Assembly (NCBI GenBank): GCA_015146655.1
Contig: VKHL01000090.1
Span: 1-64,000 of the forward strand
Length of the DNA stretch: 64,000 nucleotides
Reading direction: 5' to 3'
Source of the DNA: Ochromonas danica
Taxonomy: Eukaryota > Sar > Chrysophyceae > Chromulinales > Chromulinaceae
Shown here: piece after piece, positions 10,655 to 24,356 of the stretch
Layout: every line of letters begins with the position of its first letter
Numbering within the stretch: position 1 is the stretch's first letter
Made by a program: the position numbers and the translations under genes
The notes under the pieces: model-generated
The model's input: only the letters and a program-made list of their open reading frames with translations
What the model was told of the DNA's origin: nothing
Database searches by the model: none

Positions 10655-12701
10655 CTCTGTTTGGTAAATAATATGACTCTAGCCTAGGAAGGCAATGATT
10701 ACTCCCAGACCTGTCGTCTGTGTCTTCTTCTGCTTTACATCACCCCATCAAATTGTTCACACTATCTGCAGCATTGATCAAGCTTCTACCTTACACCGCC
10801 CCATCAAATTGCTCGTGCTATCAGTGTTGACTAAACTTTGGACCTCCACCTTGAACAGCTCCATCAAATCTATCGGCTTGCTGGGAGAGGTGCTTCGTTT
10901 TTGTTCACAGCAATATAAGAGTTATAACTCAATAAAAACTGGTTTCATAAAAACGCCTTAACTGTGTTGTTTTACGAACCCTTAAAATAAGATTTAAATC
11001 ACACACATCCCTCTCCCAAAAGTCTCATTTTGCTCACCCCCTTTTGCAAGCCGATGGAAATCGAAAATCCGCCGGCACCACTGTAGACACGAAATTCCGG
11101 AATTGCGGAATCGAAAACTCATTCCTATCGCGGTTTTGCAAAACTCGTATTAATCGAGTTGAAACACATATTGCTTCATTAGAAAGTTCAATATCCAGCT
11201 ATGGGCAACGAACGCTTCCTCTACCTGGTCTCGTTGACAACATGTCTGATATCCTCTGGCTAAAACCATGGCAGAACTACCTCTCCCTCCCTCTCTGCTT
11301 CCAAGTCTCCCAGATAGTGTTAGTTAGTGCCTGCTGAGTTGCTGAGAGTGGAGTCCACTTGCAACTTAATGAATTGGCAGAAGTGAAATGGACTTCAGCC
11401 TATAGTCCATTCGAAGACGATGCAGCACTCCTCGCCGCACATGCGCTCTTCTCAAGGGATGGCAAGCTTCTACCTTGCATGATTCTTCCAAGCAACAGGC
11501 AACCTTGTCCATACACTCACACTCATCAACTCGTAGGAACGACTGCTGCTGACAGTGTTGATGACATTTTGCCGGTGCTACCAGATGATGAACTACTTTG
11601 CTTAGCATGTAATGCATCGGAAGACTATGCTATAGACTATTGCATGCCATCGAATAAAAGATTTGCAGCACGACTGACACAATTCTATTTATCTAAGCTT
11701 TCCGAATGGGTTAATTTACTGTCACACTCGTCTCGTCGGATGTTTGCAATCTTGTTGAGGAGTCTTTGAAGTGCTGGGAGTTAACTGGGTTTGAGGGATT
11801 CTCCATTGCCAGGCGTGGCATGTTGTGTGCAATGCTGCAAGATGTGCAAGGCAGACGAACGGAGCCTGTAGCATAGTAACCGAATATTCGAAAGCTTAGA
11901 TCGACAGGTCTACTACTGGGCGATGACCTGCACAGCAACTCCAATTGGGAGTATGTACTGACTATGTTGGCAATAATAATGAAGTAAATGGATATAGACT
12001 AGACTCAAATGTGATGTAAATCAAAGGATGATATTTATGACATTTCCGGATTTGTTGATTCTGTATGCAATAATTCAATAATTCTGTCCATTTCTTCACT
12101 TCATTATCTTTATTTAAGGTTTGTGAAATTCCACAATCATTTTCATTGTTCAGAGGGAATGTTGTCTGTGTAGTAGTTTGGTTAAGACAGAGAGGATGAC
12201 CTCATAGAAGAGGACCATTTGAAGTGATGAAGAACATCTGAATGATATTTCTCTTTTGTTAGAATAGCATTGGCTTCTCTGTCTATCTCATGAAATGAAA
12301 GACAGCATTCTATTGTATCGGTATAGTTGCATTTGTCTATTTTTGTATTAGTATTGTGTTAGAAACACTACTTGTACACGTAAATTACAGTATCAAATGA
12401 AATGAATAGGAAAACAGTTGTTGGTGTGTTGTGTGAGGGATGGGTTAAAAGTACGAAAAGATGCTTTTCTTATGATAGAAGGTGGACTTTGTATAGCTCT
12501 GCTGGGTTGGTCGGGTGGCGGTCGGTGCAAAACACCACCACAGAGACAGACAACAATAACAACAATAGCGGCAAATAGCAATTAGATCAGATCATTTGAT
12601 TTGATTTGATTTGAGTTGAGTTGAGTTGCTTTTGTTGTTGAGAAAAAAGAGAGAGACAGTTTCCTCGCCAATATAAATAATTAAAACAAAAGAGAGTGAA
12701 A
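10655..12701. other. Intergenic region with degenerate repeat and a decayed ORF
   Basis: At about 10738-10880 a 50-60 bp unit containing CCCATCAAATT is repeated three times in diverged form. From 11044 to 11769 one plus-strand frame is open except for a single TGA at 11335-11337. The predicted protein has no recognised family, and the stretch is more GC-rich than its surroundings. Just upstream of the uS15m start is a (TTTGA)n-type run (about 12594-12627). Confidence 0.4.
11044..11769 (+). pseudogene. Unidentified ORF with one in-frame stop
   Basis: Two open stretches (11044-11337 and the following one to 11769) are in the same frame, separated by one TGA. Together they would encode about 240 residues of unremarkable composition, including a stretch rich in Leu, Asp and Ala (LPVLPDDELLCLACNASEDY). 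No ATG directly begins the second part. It may be a decayed gene, a gene with an unrecognised intron, or chance. No function is proposed. Confidence 0.2.
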
Positions 12702-14252
<1,551 letters not shown>

Positions 14253-14570
14253 GCTGTCTAACTAGGTTGGAGACTGTCTATGGGATGATTCAACCATTAG
14301 AGGGTAGATAGTTTGATTAGATGATCGATTCTAATGGTTTGTTTTGCTGTTGTTCTTCTTCTGGTTGTTGGTGTTACAAAGTCAACCTATACTGTAGAAG
14401 GGTCAGTTTAAATTAAGAACTGTTAGCATCGTTGAAGAGGAAGAATATGATACCTCATGCGGGTATAGACTACTGTAGATCGATGATCTAGTTAATAACA
14501 TGTTAATAGGATGTAGACTATAGTCAAGGGTGTACTGTAGGTATGGCTAGAGGAAGGGTATACAGTACTG

Positions 14571-17500
14571 CTAGAGTATATTATCTGCAATAATGTCTAG
14601 CAGTTCTTGAACTTCTTGGACAAGATCAGGTGATAAAGAAGGCAAAAACTCCAACAATTTCATCGCCTGGATAACAACATCAGACCAAACAGACCGTCAA
14701 GTCAAGTCATTAGCATAGAATAGAATAGGGTAGACTAGGTGATCTGATGACCTGGTCATAGAAAGGCGCTGCTAGTAAATCTTCTCCTCGTCTTTTGAGA
14801 TCTTCACCATGTTGAAGCATCTTCCTCGCCGTCTCAATTATCTCTCTACAATGACAACAATAGCAATATGATGAGATCACATATCATAATAGCTATACTA
14901 TAGTACACTAGCTATGCTATACTATGGGGGGGGGGTACCTCAGCTTGTCATCCATGTTAGCCTGCGCTTCACTACCACCACCTCTTGACTTGCTACTCTG
15001 CTGCTGCTGTTGGGATGATAGATGCTGTGGTTGTTGTTGTAGTGGGGAAGGGGTAGTAGGCCTGGAGACTACCCCTACCCCTGCACTGGTTCTACCACCA
15101 TATTCTTGAATAGGACTGAGCTCTTCAACAGAGAGGTTATTGTCATCCAGGAAGGAAGTAGGAGGTGGAGGAGGAGGAGTGGAAGGTGGAGGAGGTAGGG
15201 AGGACCGCCTCACTCGCACTACCTCGGTAGCGGGTAGTGCAGTGCCACCAGGATGGGTAGTCGCAGTCTCTTCTCCTTCCTCACGAGGAGAAAATAGAGC
15301 AGCGAGGCTTCGATTTGTACCCTGCCCTCCTCCTCCTCCTCCTACCACTGGTTGGGTAGTAGTAGTTGGTTGACGAGGCAGTTGTTGCTGTGGTGGTAGG
15401 GTAGTGGTAGGAGTGGGAGACATTGGCTGTCTCTCTCTTGGCTCTTTAGAAGAGCTAGCACTCCTTTTACCTCCTCCTCCTCCACCACTACTACTACTAG
15501 TGCTGCTACCATTGCCATTACCATGACTAGCAAAGGGAGTCCTGTTGGACTGCTTCAGACTCTTCAACAACTCATTCTACAAGACAGATCATCATCGTCA
15601 TCAACTGTAGCAGGAGGAGGAGGAGGAGGGGTAGACTAGTGTGTCACTGTACCTGTGTGTCTGTGATGTAGTCCAGCAGAGGTTCGAAGAGATTGTCAGC
15701 TAGTTGATGTTTCTCCATGAAGGCATAGGCTAACCACTACAACAACAAACACAATTAGTATATGATAGTGTTAGTATGTGTTAGTATGGGTAGTGATAGT
15801 GGTAGTAGATGTAGTGAAAGAGGTAGTGTTCGAGGTAGTGTAATATCGTATATTCGTACCATGGGGTTCTGGTGGGTACCAATGACGATTTCATCACTTC
15901 GACCTTCTCCTAGATCGATAGAGAGTAGCACACACACCTCCTCCTCCTCCTCCTGCTGCTGCTCCTCCACCAGACGATCACTATTATCCTCTTCATTATC
16001 ATCATCCAGTGGTAGCGGTTGTTCTTGCTGTTGTTGTTGTGGTCGGGGTGATCGAGTCTTCTTCTCATTCTCTTCCTCTAGAGCTGCTAGCAAGTCCTCC
16101 TCCTCCTCCTCCTCCTCCTGGTAGTCACTGTGCTGCTGGCTGCGGTTGAGGTAGACACCATCATTGGCTCGCCCTAGACTAATATCCAGCATCCTACTAC
16201 CGTTACCATACCCCTCCTCCTCCTCCTCCTGCTCCACTACCTCCTCCTCCTGGTCATCGTTAGAGAAGGAGGAGAGAGCTAATGCCTCTCGACTAGTACG
16301 AGAAGATGAAGCAGTGGTTGTAGTAGTGGCAGTAGCAGGAGGAGGAGAATGGTCGAAGAAGGCTCTACCACCACCACTACCTCCTCCTCCACCTCCCCCT
16401 GCACTACCCACTGCCGCCAATGATCGGGTAGTCGCTGCTGGTGTCTCAGGACGATGCCATTTCTTACGCTGCCCTCCCTTCCCATCCCCACTACTACCAC
16501 TACCTCGAACACTACTGTTGTGCAGGCGCAGGGCAGAGGGACTGGTAGGGGGTAAAGGGGGTACTCCCCCACCTCTCCTATTATCCCCCACCACCTCCTC
16601 CTCCTGCTCCTGCTCTAGTAGTAGCTGTTGTTGTTCGAAGGCTAGCAGGCGAGTCTCGAGGTCTTCTTGGACTTGTTGCGCTGCTTTGAGGTCAGCCTCG
16701 AGAGATTGTCTTAATTCTCGCTCACGAGACAAGGTAGCTCGTAAGTCAATCATCTACCATAGTTACCACATCATACAGTTAGTCACAGTCTACTTAGTAG
16801 GGGTAGTAGTATTGACAGTCTCTGTTCATATATGAAGGAAGGGAGATGTGTGTATATATACTACTATATACTATAGACTATATCTACTATATACTAGTAT
16901 ATACTATACTACTACTACTATATACTACTATACACTATATCTACAACTGTGTATTACCTGAGAGAGAAGTCTGTCTATATACAGTGTATACAGGTGTGTA
17001 TATATATATACTATATGTACTATCTATATACTATACTATACACTATACTATACACTATATCTACAACTGTGTATTACTATACCTGAGAGAGAAGTCTGTC
17101 TATATACAGTGTATACAGGTGTATATATATATATACTATATGTACTATCTATATACTATACACTATACTATACACTATACTACAACTGTCTACAGTGTAT
17201 TACTATACCTGAGAGAGAAGTCTGTCTATATACAGTGTATACAGGTGTATATATATATATATATACTATATGCACTATATATATACTATACACTATATAT
17301 ATACTATACTACAACTGTCTACAGTGTATTACCTGAGAGAGAAGTCTGTCTTTCTCTTCTCGCCATGCACTGCTTTGTACTTCTCGCACCTTCTCCTCCA
17401 TGCTACCCCTACTACCACTACCACCGTTACTGCCAGAGTGTTCCAAAGCTAGCAGAGTGTCTAGCAGGAGGTCAATCGCCTCTGGCTGGCGACTAGTCAG

Positions 17501-17905
17501 AGCTAGCACAGCACGGAGATGGCTCTGCTCGGTCAGACTCTCAGAGAGTAGCTGGGCAGTGGCTTGGAGCTTGCGGTGGAGGGCATCCACAGTAGAGGAA
17601 GGTCTTGATAGAGGAGGTTCGATAGAGGAGGAGGAGGAGGAGGAGGAGGTGGTAGTGGTAGTGGGGGAGGGCCTCAGCAGAGCTCGAGCCTTCTCATCCA
17701 CTGCCCCACCACCGCCACCACCTCCTCCTCCACCTCCTGTGCTGCTGTTACTGGAGACACTAGCAGCACTATCGAGGCTGGCAGTAGTGGTAGTAGCAGT
17801 AGGAGGAGGAGCAGGAGGAAGCACCCCCTTGTCCACCCCTTTGGGCCTCAGACTAGCCTCTCTGATTTGTCTGAGTTGAAGTATTCGATCACGATGAATC
17901 TCCAT
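14571..17905 (-). CDS. Coiled-coil protein with a ubiquitin-like/PFU-type motif, six exons
   Basis: Exons 17333-17905, 15860-16753, 15653-15736, 14939-15576, 14752-14845 and 14571-14666 give 792 residues. The N-terminal part is low-complexity (Pro, Thr, Gly, Ser) around a helical stretch. Exon 2 begins with a clear coiled coil (LRATLSRERELRQSLEAD) and has acidic tracts. The exon 2/3 junction restores a compact domain, LLSIDLGEGRSDEIVIG then WLAYAFMEKHQLADNLFEPL, resembling the 'DLGxGRxDxIxVxxGD' module seen next to coiled coils in many algal and protist cytoskeletal proteins. The C-terminus is helical. No enzyme motif is seen. A scaffolding or centrosomal role is possible but is inference. 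Homopolymeric tracts are encoded by triplet repeats. Confidence 0.72.
16850..17337. repeat. ~125-bp tandem repeat spanning an exon end and its 5' splice site
   Basis: Inside intron 1 of the coiled-coil gene a unit of about 125 bp is repeated. The motif CCTGAGAGAGAAGTCTGTCT occurs at 16957, 17082, 17208 and 17332. The last copy is the authentic exon 1 end and donor (CAG|GTA on the minus strand). The rest of each unit is TATA/CTATA-rich. Every intronic copy therefore carries a duplicate 5' splice site. Confidence 0.9.
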
Positions 17906-18297
17906 TCCTCCCTCACAGACTCACTGTGATTGATAATGACTGACTGATTGACTGTATTTGATTATGACTGACTCTATCTGATCCAATTCGATGACCGACA
18001 CTAACGGACAAAAACACGTTTTTCAGTTGACAAACGACTTCGACTTCAAAGGCTCATTTTCAATGTTTTCTCTTTGCTCTGGTGCAGTTTGGGAATTAGA
18101 AGTTCTGGAGTTGCTGCGGCAACTCGGAACCCATTCCATTTTGCCACGTTGAATTCAATTTATTCATTCATTGAGTCATTTAGCAGCAGGAGATCCACTT
18201 GTCATAGTTAGATAGAGTTTGATGTCTTAGTTGAGATTGAATAACTGAAACGTTCAACTTTTTCAGTTTGTTCTTCTTCTTCTTTTCCAATAGAGAA

Positions 18298-18657
18298 ATG
18301 AAGACTGTTTTTAGTCCAATAAAGAAGTATTTCAGTTTCCGTATCTTCTTTCTTTATATCTTTCAGTTTCTTCATGAAAATATTCAGTTTATGAATAAAG
18401 AATATGAAGAAGATCGTAAGAGAAGGAAGGCTTTCACTACCACTACCACCACTACCACTACTTGTACTAGTACTACTCCTAGTGAGGCAGGAGATGCAGG
18501 AGGGAGGAAGAGGTCTTCCCTAGCCACTCATCTGGCCTCTGACTGGGCCTCTGCCTCCTATAGGATGGCTTACCTCATGCTAGGCCTCTGTATGTTCTTC
18601 TCTATGGCAGGAATTCTTGCTTTACTCTTTTGTAAACCTGTCTATCAACTGCAATGA
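18298..18657 (+). CDS. Small single-pass membrane protein, unknown
   Basis: An ORF of 119 residues from the ATG at 18298. The N-terminal 30 residues are rich in Phe, Lys and Tyr. A charged segment (EYEEDRKRRK), a poly-Thr run from ACT/ACC triplets, a Ser/Ala-rich stretch and a C-terminal transmembrane helix (MAYLMLGLCMFFSMAGILAL) follow. The gene has non-repetitive codons around the helix, which supports real coding, but an upstream exon or internal intron cannot be excluded. No family is recognised. Confidence 0.4.
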   Translation: MKTVFSPIKKYFSFRIFFLYIFQFLHENIQFMNKEYEEDRKRRKAFTTTTTTTTTCTSTTPSEAGDAGGRKRSSLATHLASDWASASYRMAYLMLGLCMFFSMAGILALLFCKPVYQLQ

Positions 18658-19394
18658 ACCTCCACTCTTTCTCCTTTCCTTTCTTATTATATTATCATAT
18701 TATTATTATTATTTTCATTATTGCCATATTAATGTTGTTATTGTTATTGTTGTTGTTATTGTTGTTGTTACTAGTATTAGTGTTTTTCAATTCGTTGATT
18801 TTATTTTATTTTAGTATTGATACTCTACTACTGTAAGGTCTAGGTTTAGGCCTAGGTCAACTAGCTCTTCTAGTAGTGTTCCTAGTTATAGAGAGGAAGT
18901 GTGTGGTAGTAGGAGGTAGTACCTAGTCTAGTGGGAGAGAAGGAGAAGGTGATCTAGTTCCACTGTGTGCATTAGCATCACCATTTGCTGTTATCTCTCT
19001 CTTAGTGGTCATCTCGCGAAGCACTGTAATGACTGCATGGTCTGTTGGATGTGACTAGAGAGTATACAGTAGTGTTGATGTGGGTTGTGGGTTGTGGTAG
19101 TTGTTATTATAAGTCAGCAACATTAATAGTAGCAGTAGAAGTAGTTCATTTTCACTTGTAGAGATGCGCGCACAACCTCCCTCAGTCTAATTGAAAACAA
19201 ATAAAAACAAACAACAAACAAACAAATTGAAAATTTTGATGCCACTTATTTGAAATATGCATGGCAATCGGTCTTGACAGCACGTCTACTATCCAGAAAT
19301 GCAAAAAGGAAAAACAAACCCACCGCATTCGCTTGAATGGGATGAGAGTTGACCTACAGCCACAGTCTGACAGTTACATACTACAATGACACTT

Positions 19395-19531
<137 letters not shown>

Positions 19532-19571
19532 GCATGCACGACAAGGCAAAAACCTCTCAAGAGATATACTA

Positions 19572-19645
19572 CACAGTATATCTGTACAGTATATCTGTAC
19601 ACAGTATATCTGTACACAGTATATCTGTACAGTAGTACTGTACAG
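19572..19645. repeat. Palindromic ACAGTATATCTGTAC tandem repeats
   Basis: About four copies of a 13-16 bp unit, ACAGTATATCTGTAC, and then a GTACAGTAGTACTGTAC palindrome. Each unit can form a small hairpin. Confidence 0.8.
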
Positions 19646-19940
19646 TAATTCCAGTCTCTATTGTATTGGATAGTGGGTAGGGAAGAACATTAAAGTTCAA
19701 CCTCAACAGACATTCGCAAATGAAACATCTCTAGTGCTTTATAAAATTAACATCCAAAACATAACATCTTTTTCTACAGCCTTTAATAGAGATAATCCGA
19801 TATAGAGATTGACTGCATGCATGCATCATCCATCATGGAGAAAGACAGTGTTCGCACAGACAGCAGTTAGAGTTAGTCCAGACACACCTTTTCTTGTCGA
19901 TTGATACTTAGTATTGATATTAGGGTAATGAATTACATAG

Positions 19941-20067
19941 CTAATAGTCAAAAATATCCATCCAGGTAGCACATCGTAATGATAAAGCAGAATCAAGCAA
20001 ATGCATACATCGTCGAACATCTGCTAATTCATCATCAGCGTCATCATCATCACTGTTATTATTATTT

Positions 20068-20098
<31 letters not shown>

Positions 20099-21944
20099 CA
20101 TCATCATCATCATTTTCTACCACTACTGGAAGATGTAGTACCATCGAAGAAGTCTTCAGATCATCAAGAGAAGAAGAGTATTGCTGATGATGTTGATAAT
20201 CGTTGTGACGACGATAAGATCGATTATTATTATCATTATTATAGTTATTGTTGTTATTGTTGGGGTTATTGTTATAGGAGGTCAACAAGTCCAAGACAAT
20301 CTTCTCCATACCTGTTCCTTGTAAACGAATAGCATGAAGACGAGGACATTTAGCAAGAATGGTTGATAACATTCCCTCTCCTAATTTAGAACATTTCGTT
20401 AAATCTAATAATTCTAATTTAGGACAATTCTCTACAATATTTCGTACATCATGATCTGTCAAATCACCACATGCTTGACATGTTAATTCTCTTAATTGAC
20501 TACCATACTTAGTAACAGCTGACATAACTCCTGTACGATAGAAATAGACTTGATGAGGTGGTGCTTTAGCAAGGAAGCTAATAGTAGGGAAGAGATGTAA
20601 TGCTTGTAGTGAAGGACATTTATTAACAATACATAAGAGAGAGCTATCATTCATGGTAGGACTAGAGAAGATGAGTGTTTTTAGAGAGGGACCATACATA
20701 GTGACAACTTCTTCAATCACTTCATCAGGTAGATTTTGTGTATCAATCCATAAGGTAGCAGGATGAAGATGATGTAATAGTAAGAAAGCTCGTAAATCTT
20801 CTTCAATATTTTGAATGAAGATAGCTGGCATGGGTAGATGTCGTTGATGACGATAGCTACTAGCAGTAGTACTACTAGTAGTAGTAATAGCACTACCATA
20901 ACATGTCCCATCTCTACCCCCTGCTAGTATCCTTGATGATGACAAGGAGGAGATGAATGATGAGGTTGGTAAGTTTAAATACCCAAAACGTGAACCAATC
21001 TTTAACTTCCTCATTTGTTGAAATCTACCTTCATCTAATAGAAGATTTAACACGGTTAGAGTCACTTCATTACTATGTTCTAAGACTAAAGTATGTAGTC
21101 GAGGTGCTTTCTCAATCATCTCTATAACTTCTTCATTGGTAACATTACAACAATAAAGCTTCACTTCTTCAATTAATGGATTTGCTTCAATAATTTTCAG
21201 TATTGCCTCTGTAGGATACTGTGAAGCTTCATTATTCAGTTTTAAACTGTGAAGGAAGTGACAATATTGACTGATAGCAGTCAATGAATGAATTGAAAGA
21301 TCTTCAATGCCATGTGATAAGGATAGTCTCAATAGTTCTCTTCCATGTTGTTGAACAACTTGTATGACATGTTCATCAGTAATTCCTGATGAAGTTAGAA
21401 TACAATCCATAAAGGGAATAGAAGAGAAAGAAGTGAGAAGAGAAGTGATAGTAGAGGATGAGAGATGAGAAGAATCAATCTCTAATTTCTTTAGATGAAG
21501 AAAGAGAGAAAAGAAAAACTGAAAAGATTCTTCTTTTTCATTTTTTTCTTCATCATTATTATTATCATCTTCTTTTTCAGTTTCTTCAGAATCTTTCACA
21601 AGATGAGGAATGATAGTCTTCTTCTTATGGTACAACTTCAACTCTTGAACTTCTTCAAAGATTTCACAATAAGGACGAAGAAAAGAGACTTCCTTGATAT
21701 CTAATTCCAATGAAAATACACGTATCTTTCTTTTATAAATCCATGGAATATAATGAGCAAGATTATCATGAAGGAATTGAGTGGTGGATAAGGTCATGGA
21801 CATGGAATGAAAGACTTTCTCTAAGAAGATTTGATGTGGTTTAGAACAACAAGCCACTTCTAATCGTGATAGACTTCTTATATCAACAATCCATGTTGAT
21901 AAGATATGTCTACAAAGTTCTACTGTGAGATATTGAAGAAGCAT
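19941..21944 (-). CDS. Leucine-rich repeat protein with N-terminal F-box-like region
   Basis: A single-exon ORF of 667 residues. The start (MLLQYLTVELCRHILSTWIVDIRSLSRLEVACC) resembles a degenerate F-box. Residues about 75-560 hold AMN1-type leucine-rich repeats, for instance LRELTCQACGDLTDHDVRNI, LELLDLTKCSKLGEG and LHAIRLQGTG. The last 100 residues are an Asn/Asp-rich low-complexity tail from GAT/AAT triplets. F-box/LRR proteins select substrates for SCF ubiquitin ligases, but the F-box here is weak, so only the LRR assignment is firm. Confidence 0.72.
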
Positions 21945-22254
21945 TTTATTATAGGTTTGCCTTCCTTTTCAACAATAGCAGGTTGGAGTTGTTCTGCAGT
22001 TTGAGTACGAACTTGCCTTGTGTTAAGTTAATGTACGTTACGTAATTCCTTAAAGAACTCTGTATTTCGGTATTTTGGTATTTTGGTATTTCCGGATTAT
22101 ATCCGGAAAAACGAAACAACGAAAAGGTTGCAATCTTTGGAGTGCAACCTGTCTGTGTGTGTCGCTGTCACTGTGAGGGCAGCGGGCAGGCCGCAAGCTC
22201 TGAGTTCAAGCAAGACAAAGTAAATCTCCTCATTGATTAGAAATACTTACTAAG
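21945..22254. promoter_or_regulatory. Divergent promoter region upstream of psbW-like
   Basis: The interval separates the starts of the LRR protein gene (-) and the PsbW-like gene (+). It has a short TATTTTGG tandem repeat followed by a TTTCCGGATTATATCCGGAAA palindrome-like element (about 22068-22110). No ORF is supported. Confidence 0.4.
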
Positions 22255-22875
22255 ATGCGCTTCTTCCTCTTGATCTGCTTGGCTTTCATTGCTGTCTCTA
22301 TGGCTTTCATGCCATCTCGTGTCATGCGTGCTAAGACTAGCAACGCTATGGTAAGACAATCCTAACGCCGTTGACTGCTTGGTGTTGTGATCACTTCGTA
22401 CTGGATTGCAAACCTCTTCCCTGCCCTATCCTCTATCCCTTCCCTCCTGATTTAATCTGAACCATATAAGAATGAATTATCAAGCATTATTTGAATTATT
22501 TTCTAATTAATTTTGCATGAATTTAATTCATTCTTGTTTATTAATAATAATTCTATATATAGTCCATGAAGATGGAGATGCCCAAGTTGCAGAACATTAT
22601 CCCTGCTGCTCTCTTGCCTCTTGCTATGCCCATGGCTACCATTGCTGCTGAGGGAACTGGAAGAGTGAGTGTTTCCTTTACCTTCTTTATTGATGACCAC
22701 GAGGCAGTTCTGATGATCTTGTTTGCTTCAACAGGCTTTTGGCGTTGATGACAGCCGTCTGGTCTGGGCTGCTCTTCTTCCTTCTCTTATTATCTTCCCT
22801 CTGTACAGCAAATGGTCTTCTCAACAGGAGAAGGACGACTTCTTCGGTGGCTATGAGAAGAGACGCCAGGGTTAA
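22255..22875 (+). CDS. psbW: Photosystem II subunit PsbW-like, three exons
   Basis: Exons 22255-22350, 22563-22664 and 22735-22875 give 112 residues. PsbW is a small single-pass thylakoid protein of photosystem II. The leader is tripartite. A signal peptide (MRFFLLICLAFIAVSMA) is followed by F and a basic transit region, as in secondary red plastids. A second hydrophobic segment, AALLPLAMPMATIAA, then resembles a thylakoid transfer domain. The mature part starts with EGTGRAFGVDDSR, matching the EGTG start of plant PsbW. One membrane helix (LVWAALLPSLIIFPLY) and a charged C-terminus (EKDDFFGGYEKRRQG) follow. Exons mirror the targeting parts: signal and transit start, thylakoid signal, mature protein. 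Codons are more GC-rich than in neighbours, consistent with high expression. Another small PSII subunit is the main alternative. Confidence 0.72.
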
Positions 22876-23161
22876 ACACATCATCAGTGCTGTTGCTGCC
22901 CGCCAATCCACTGTAATGCCTTAACTACCATCCTCTCTTTCTCTAATGATGTTCCAATTAGCTTCCCGTGGAATGTTAACCTAACTCCTAATCGCAACAC
23001 TGCTGCTGCATTCGTTTTGTGTTTTCATTCTTTCTTCTCTTATCTTGTTAAGGGAGAGACAGTCAGTATGATCAACTCACTATGCTAGATATCTAATCTT
23101 ATGCAACTTACACAAAAAAAATAGTTTCATTCAATATACATATATACAATGGGGTAACAGT

Positions 23162-23821
23162 CTAGTAGAGCTTTTCCTTTCCTTTGAAAACCATATTCAA
23201 CATATTCACTGTCCAATACAAACTCAAAGCAGTCAGCATGACTTGAGCAGTCCAAGCTGGGATAACAAAGTTAACATAACTCCCAATACTCTCACTATAT
23301 CTGACATACTCATAGGTGATGAAGACACTCATAGTAGGATAGACAATAACTCGAACAAGAATCCAGGAGAGGTAGAAGAAGAGATTGGATAAGAAATAAG
23401 GCCAAGATCCTCTAGGAAGCATTCTCTTCATCGCTAGGAATATTGTAGTGAACTCAGCTGTCATTCCTATGGCAAGATGCCATGAGAATTGTGGGATAAA
23501 GAATGGTGTACTTGCTACCACTAAGGTGATAGCATGATGAATGAGAATCAAAGAAGGTGGTTGCATGGTACAAGTAGGAATGAGATAGATCCATAATGCA
23601 TCTATTAGGACATAGAGGAAGAAGGCATATTGGATTATCCAATATTCCTTTTGATAATTCTCTCCTATGTGAGATGTTCCTAGGAGAGACCAATCAGTTG
23701 CTATGGTTAAATATCTTACCACTAAGAAGACAACCACTACCAAGAAGAAGATATTGAAAAGATCGTGCCTTTTCACATCACGAGACTGAAATTTTTCATC
23801 TTTTGTATTGGACTTCTTCAT
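23162..23821 (-). CDS. TLC (TRAM/LAG1/CLN8) domain membrane protein
   Basis: A single-exon ORF of 219 residues with about six hydrophobic helices. The central HHAITLVVASTPFF, LAIGMTAEFTTIFLAMKRML and following helices match the TLC domain of the TLCD/TMEM56 group. These proteins sit in ER or plasma membrane and influence lipid composition. Ceramide synthase is less likely: there is no homeobox region and the protein is short. The C-terminus KGKEKLY is basic. The downstream gene starts about 160 bp from its 3' end. Confidence 0.75.
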   Translation of the reverse strand: MKKSNTKDEKFQSRDVKRHDLFNIFFLVVVVFLVVRYLTIATDWSLLGTSHIGENYQKEYWIIQYAFFLYVLIDALWIYLIPTCTMQPPSLILIHHAITLVVASTPFFIPQFSWHLAIGMTAEFTTIFLAMKRMLPRGSWPYFLSNLFFYLSWILVRVIVYPTMSVFITYEYVRYSESIGSYVNFVIPAWTAQVMLTALSLYWTVNMLNMVFKGKEKLY

Positions 23822-24356
23822 CTTTCATTTTAATTTTGCATTGTGTGAGAAGGAGTGTGTTGGTTATGTTTTCTCCCACACACCTTATTACACTGTGCGT
23901 GAGTGACATTTTCTCATCGACAATCCAATCTCCAAACGAATTAAATAGTTTAAATTAAAGAACACAATCACAGCGAAAGAAGGAAGGAGTAGTACTCTGT
24001 CGATTACGACACAGCAACCAAATGGCTTAGACCAGACAGAGCAATGGCATCAAGAAGCAGTTCTAAAACAAGCAAAGATTACAATAAAGGTTAGTTAGGC
24101 TATACCAAAGCAGAATAGACATTATCCAGATCAGTATATATATAACGTAACACAGCAAAAGTATAATAGAGGGGGTTATTCTCAGCATTCGTAAGGTTCT
24201 AATCACCGCGTCGTGATGCGCGCCAGTCAGCCAATGTAGATAAGGTTGAATGAAAGCCATCATAGAATATACTACTCCTCTATTTCTACTTCCTTATATA
24301 GAGGATCAGACAACAAAACACTATACAAGGCGAGCGCATTCTTACCTTCATCTTGG
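23822..24356. other. Intergenic, no gene seen
   Basis: AT-rich sequence between two minus-strand genes. It should include the promoter of the TLC gene and the 3' UTR of the proteasome-beta-like gene. Short ORFs lack family resemblance. Confidence 0.4.

Noticed and set aside
16850-17337. Regularly spaced repeats resembling a CRISPR array
   Set aside because: Units are direct tandem copies with similar low-complexity spacers inside a eukaryotic intron; no cas genes.
15762-17879. Plus-strand Ser/Arg- and Val-rich ORFs over the coiled-coil gene
   Set aside because: Antisense shadows of triplet-rich exons; the minus-strand exons splice in frame and give a coherent domain.
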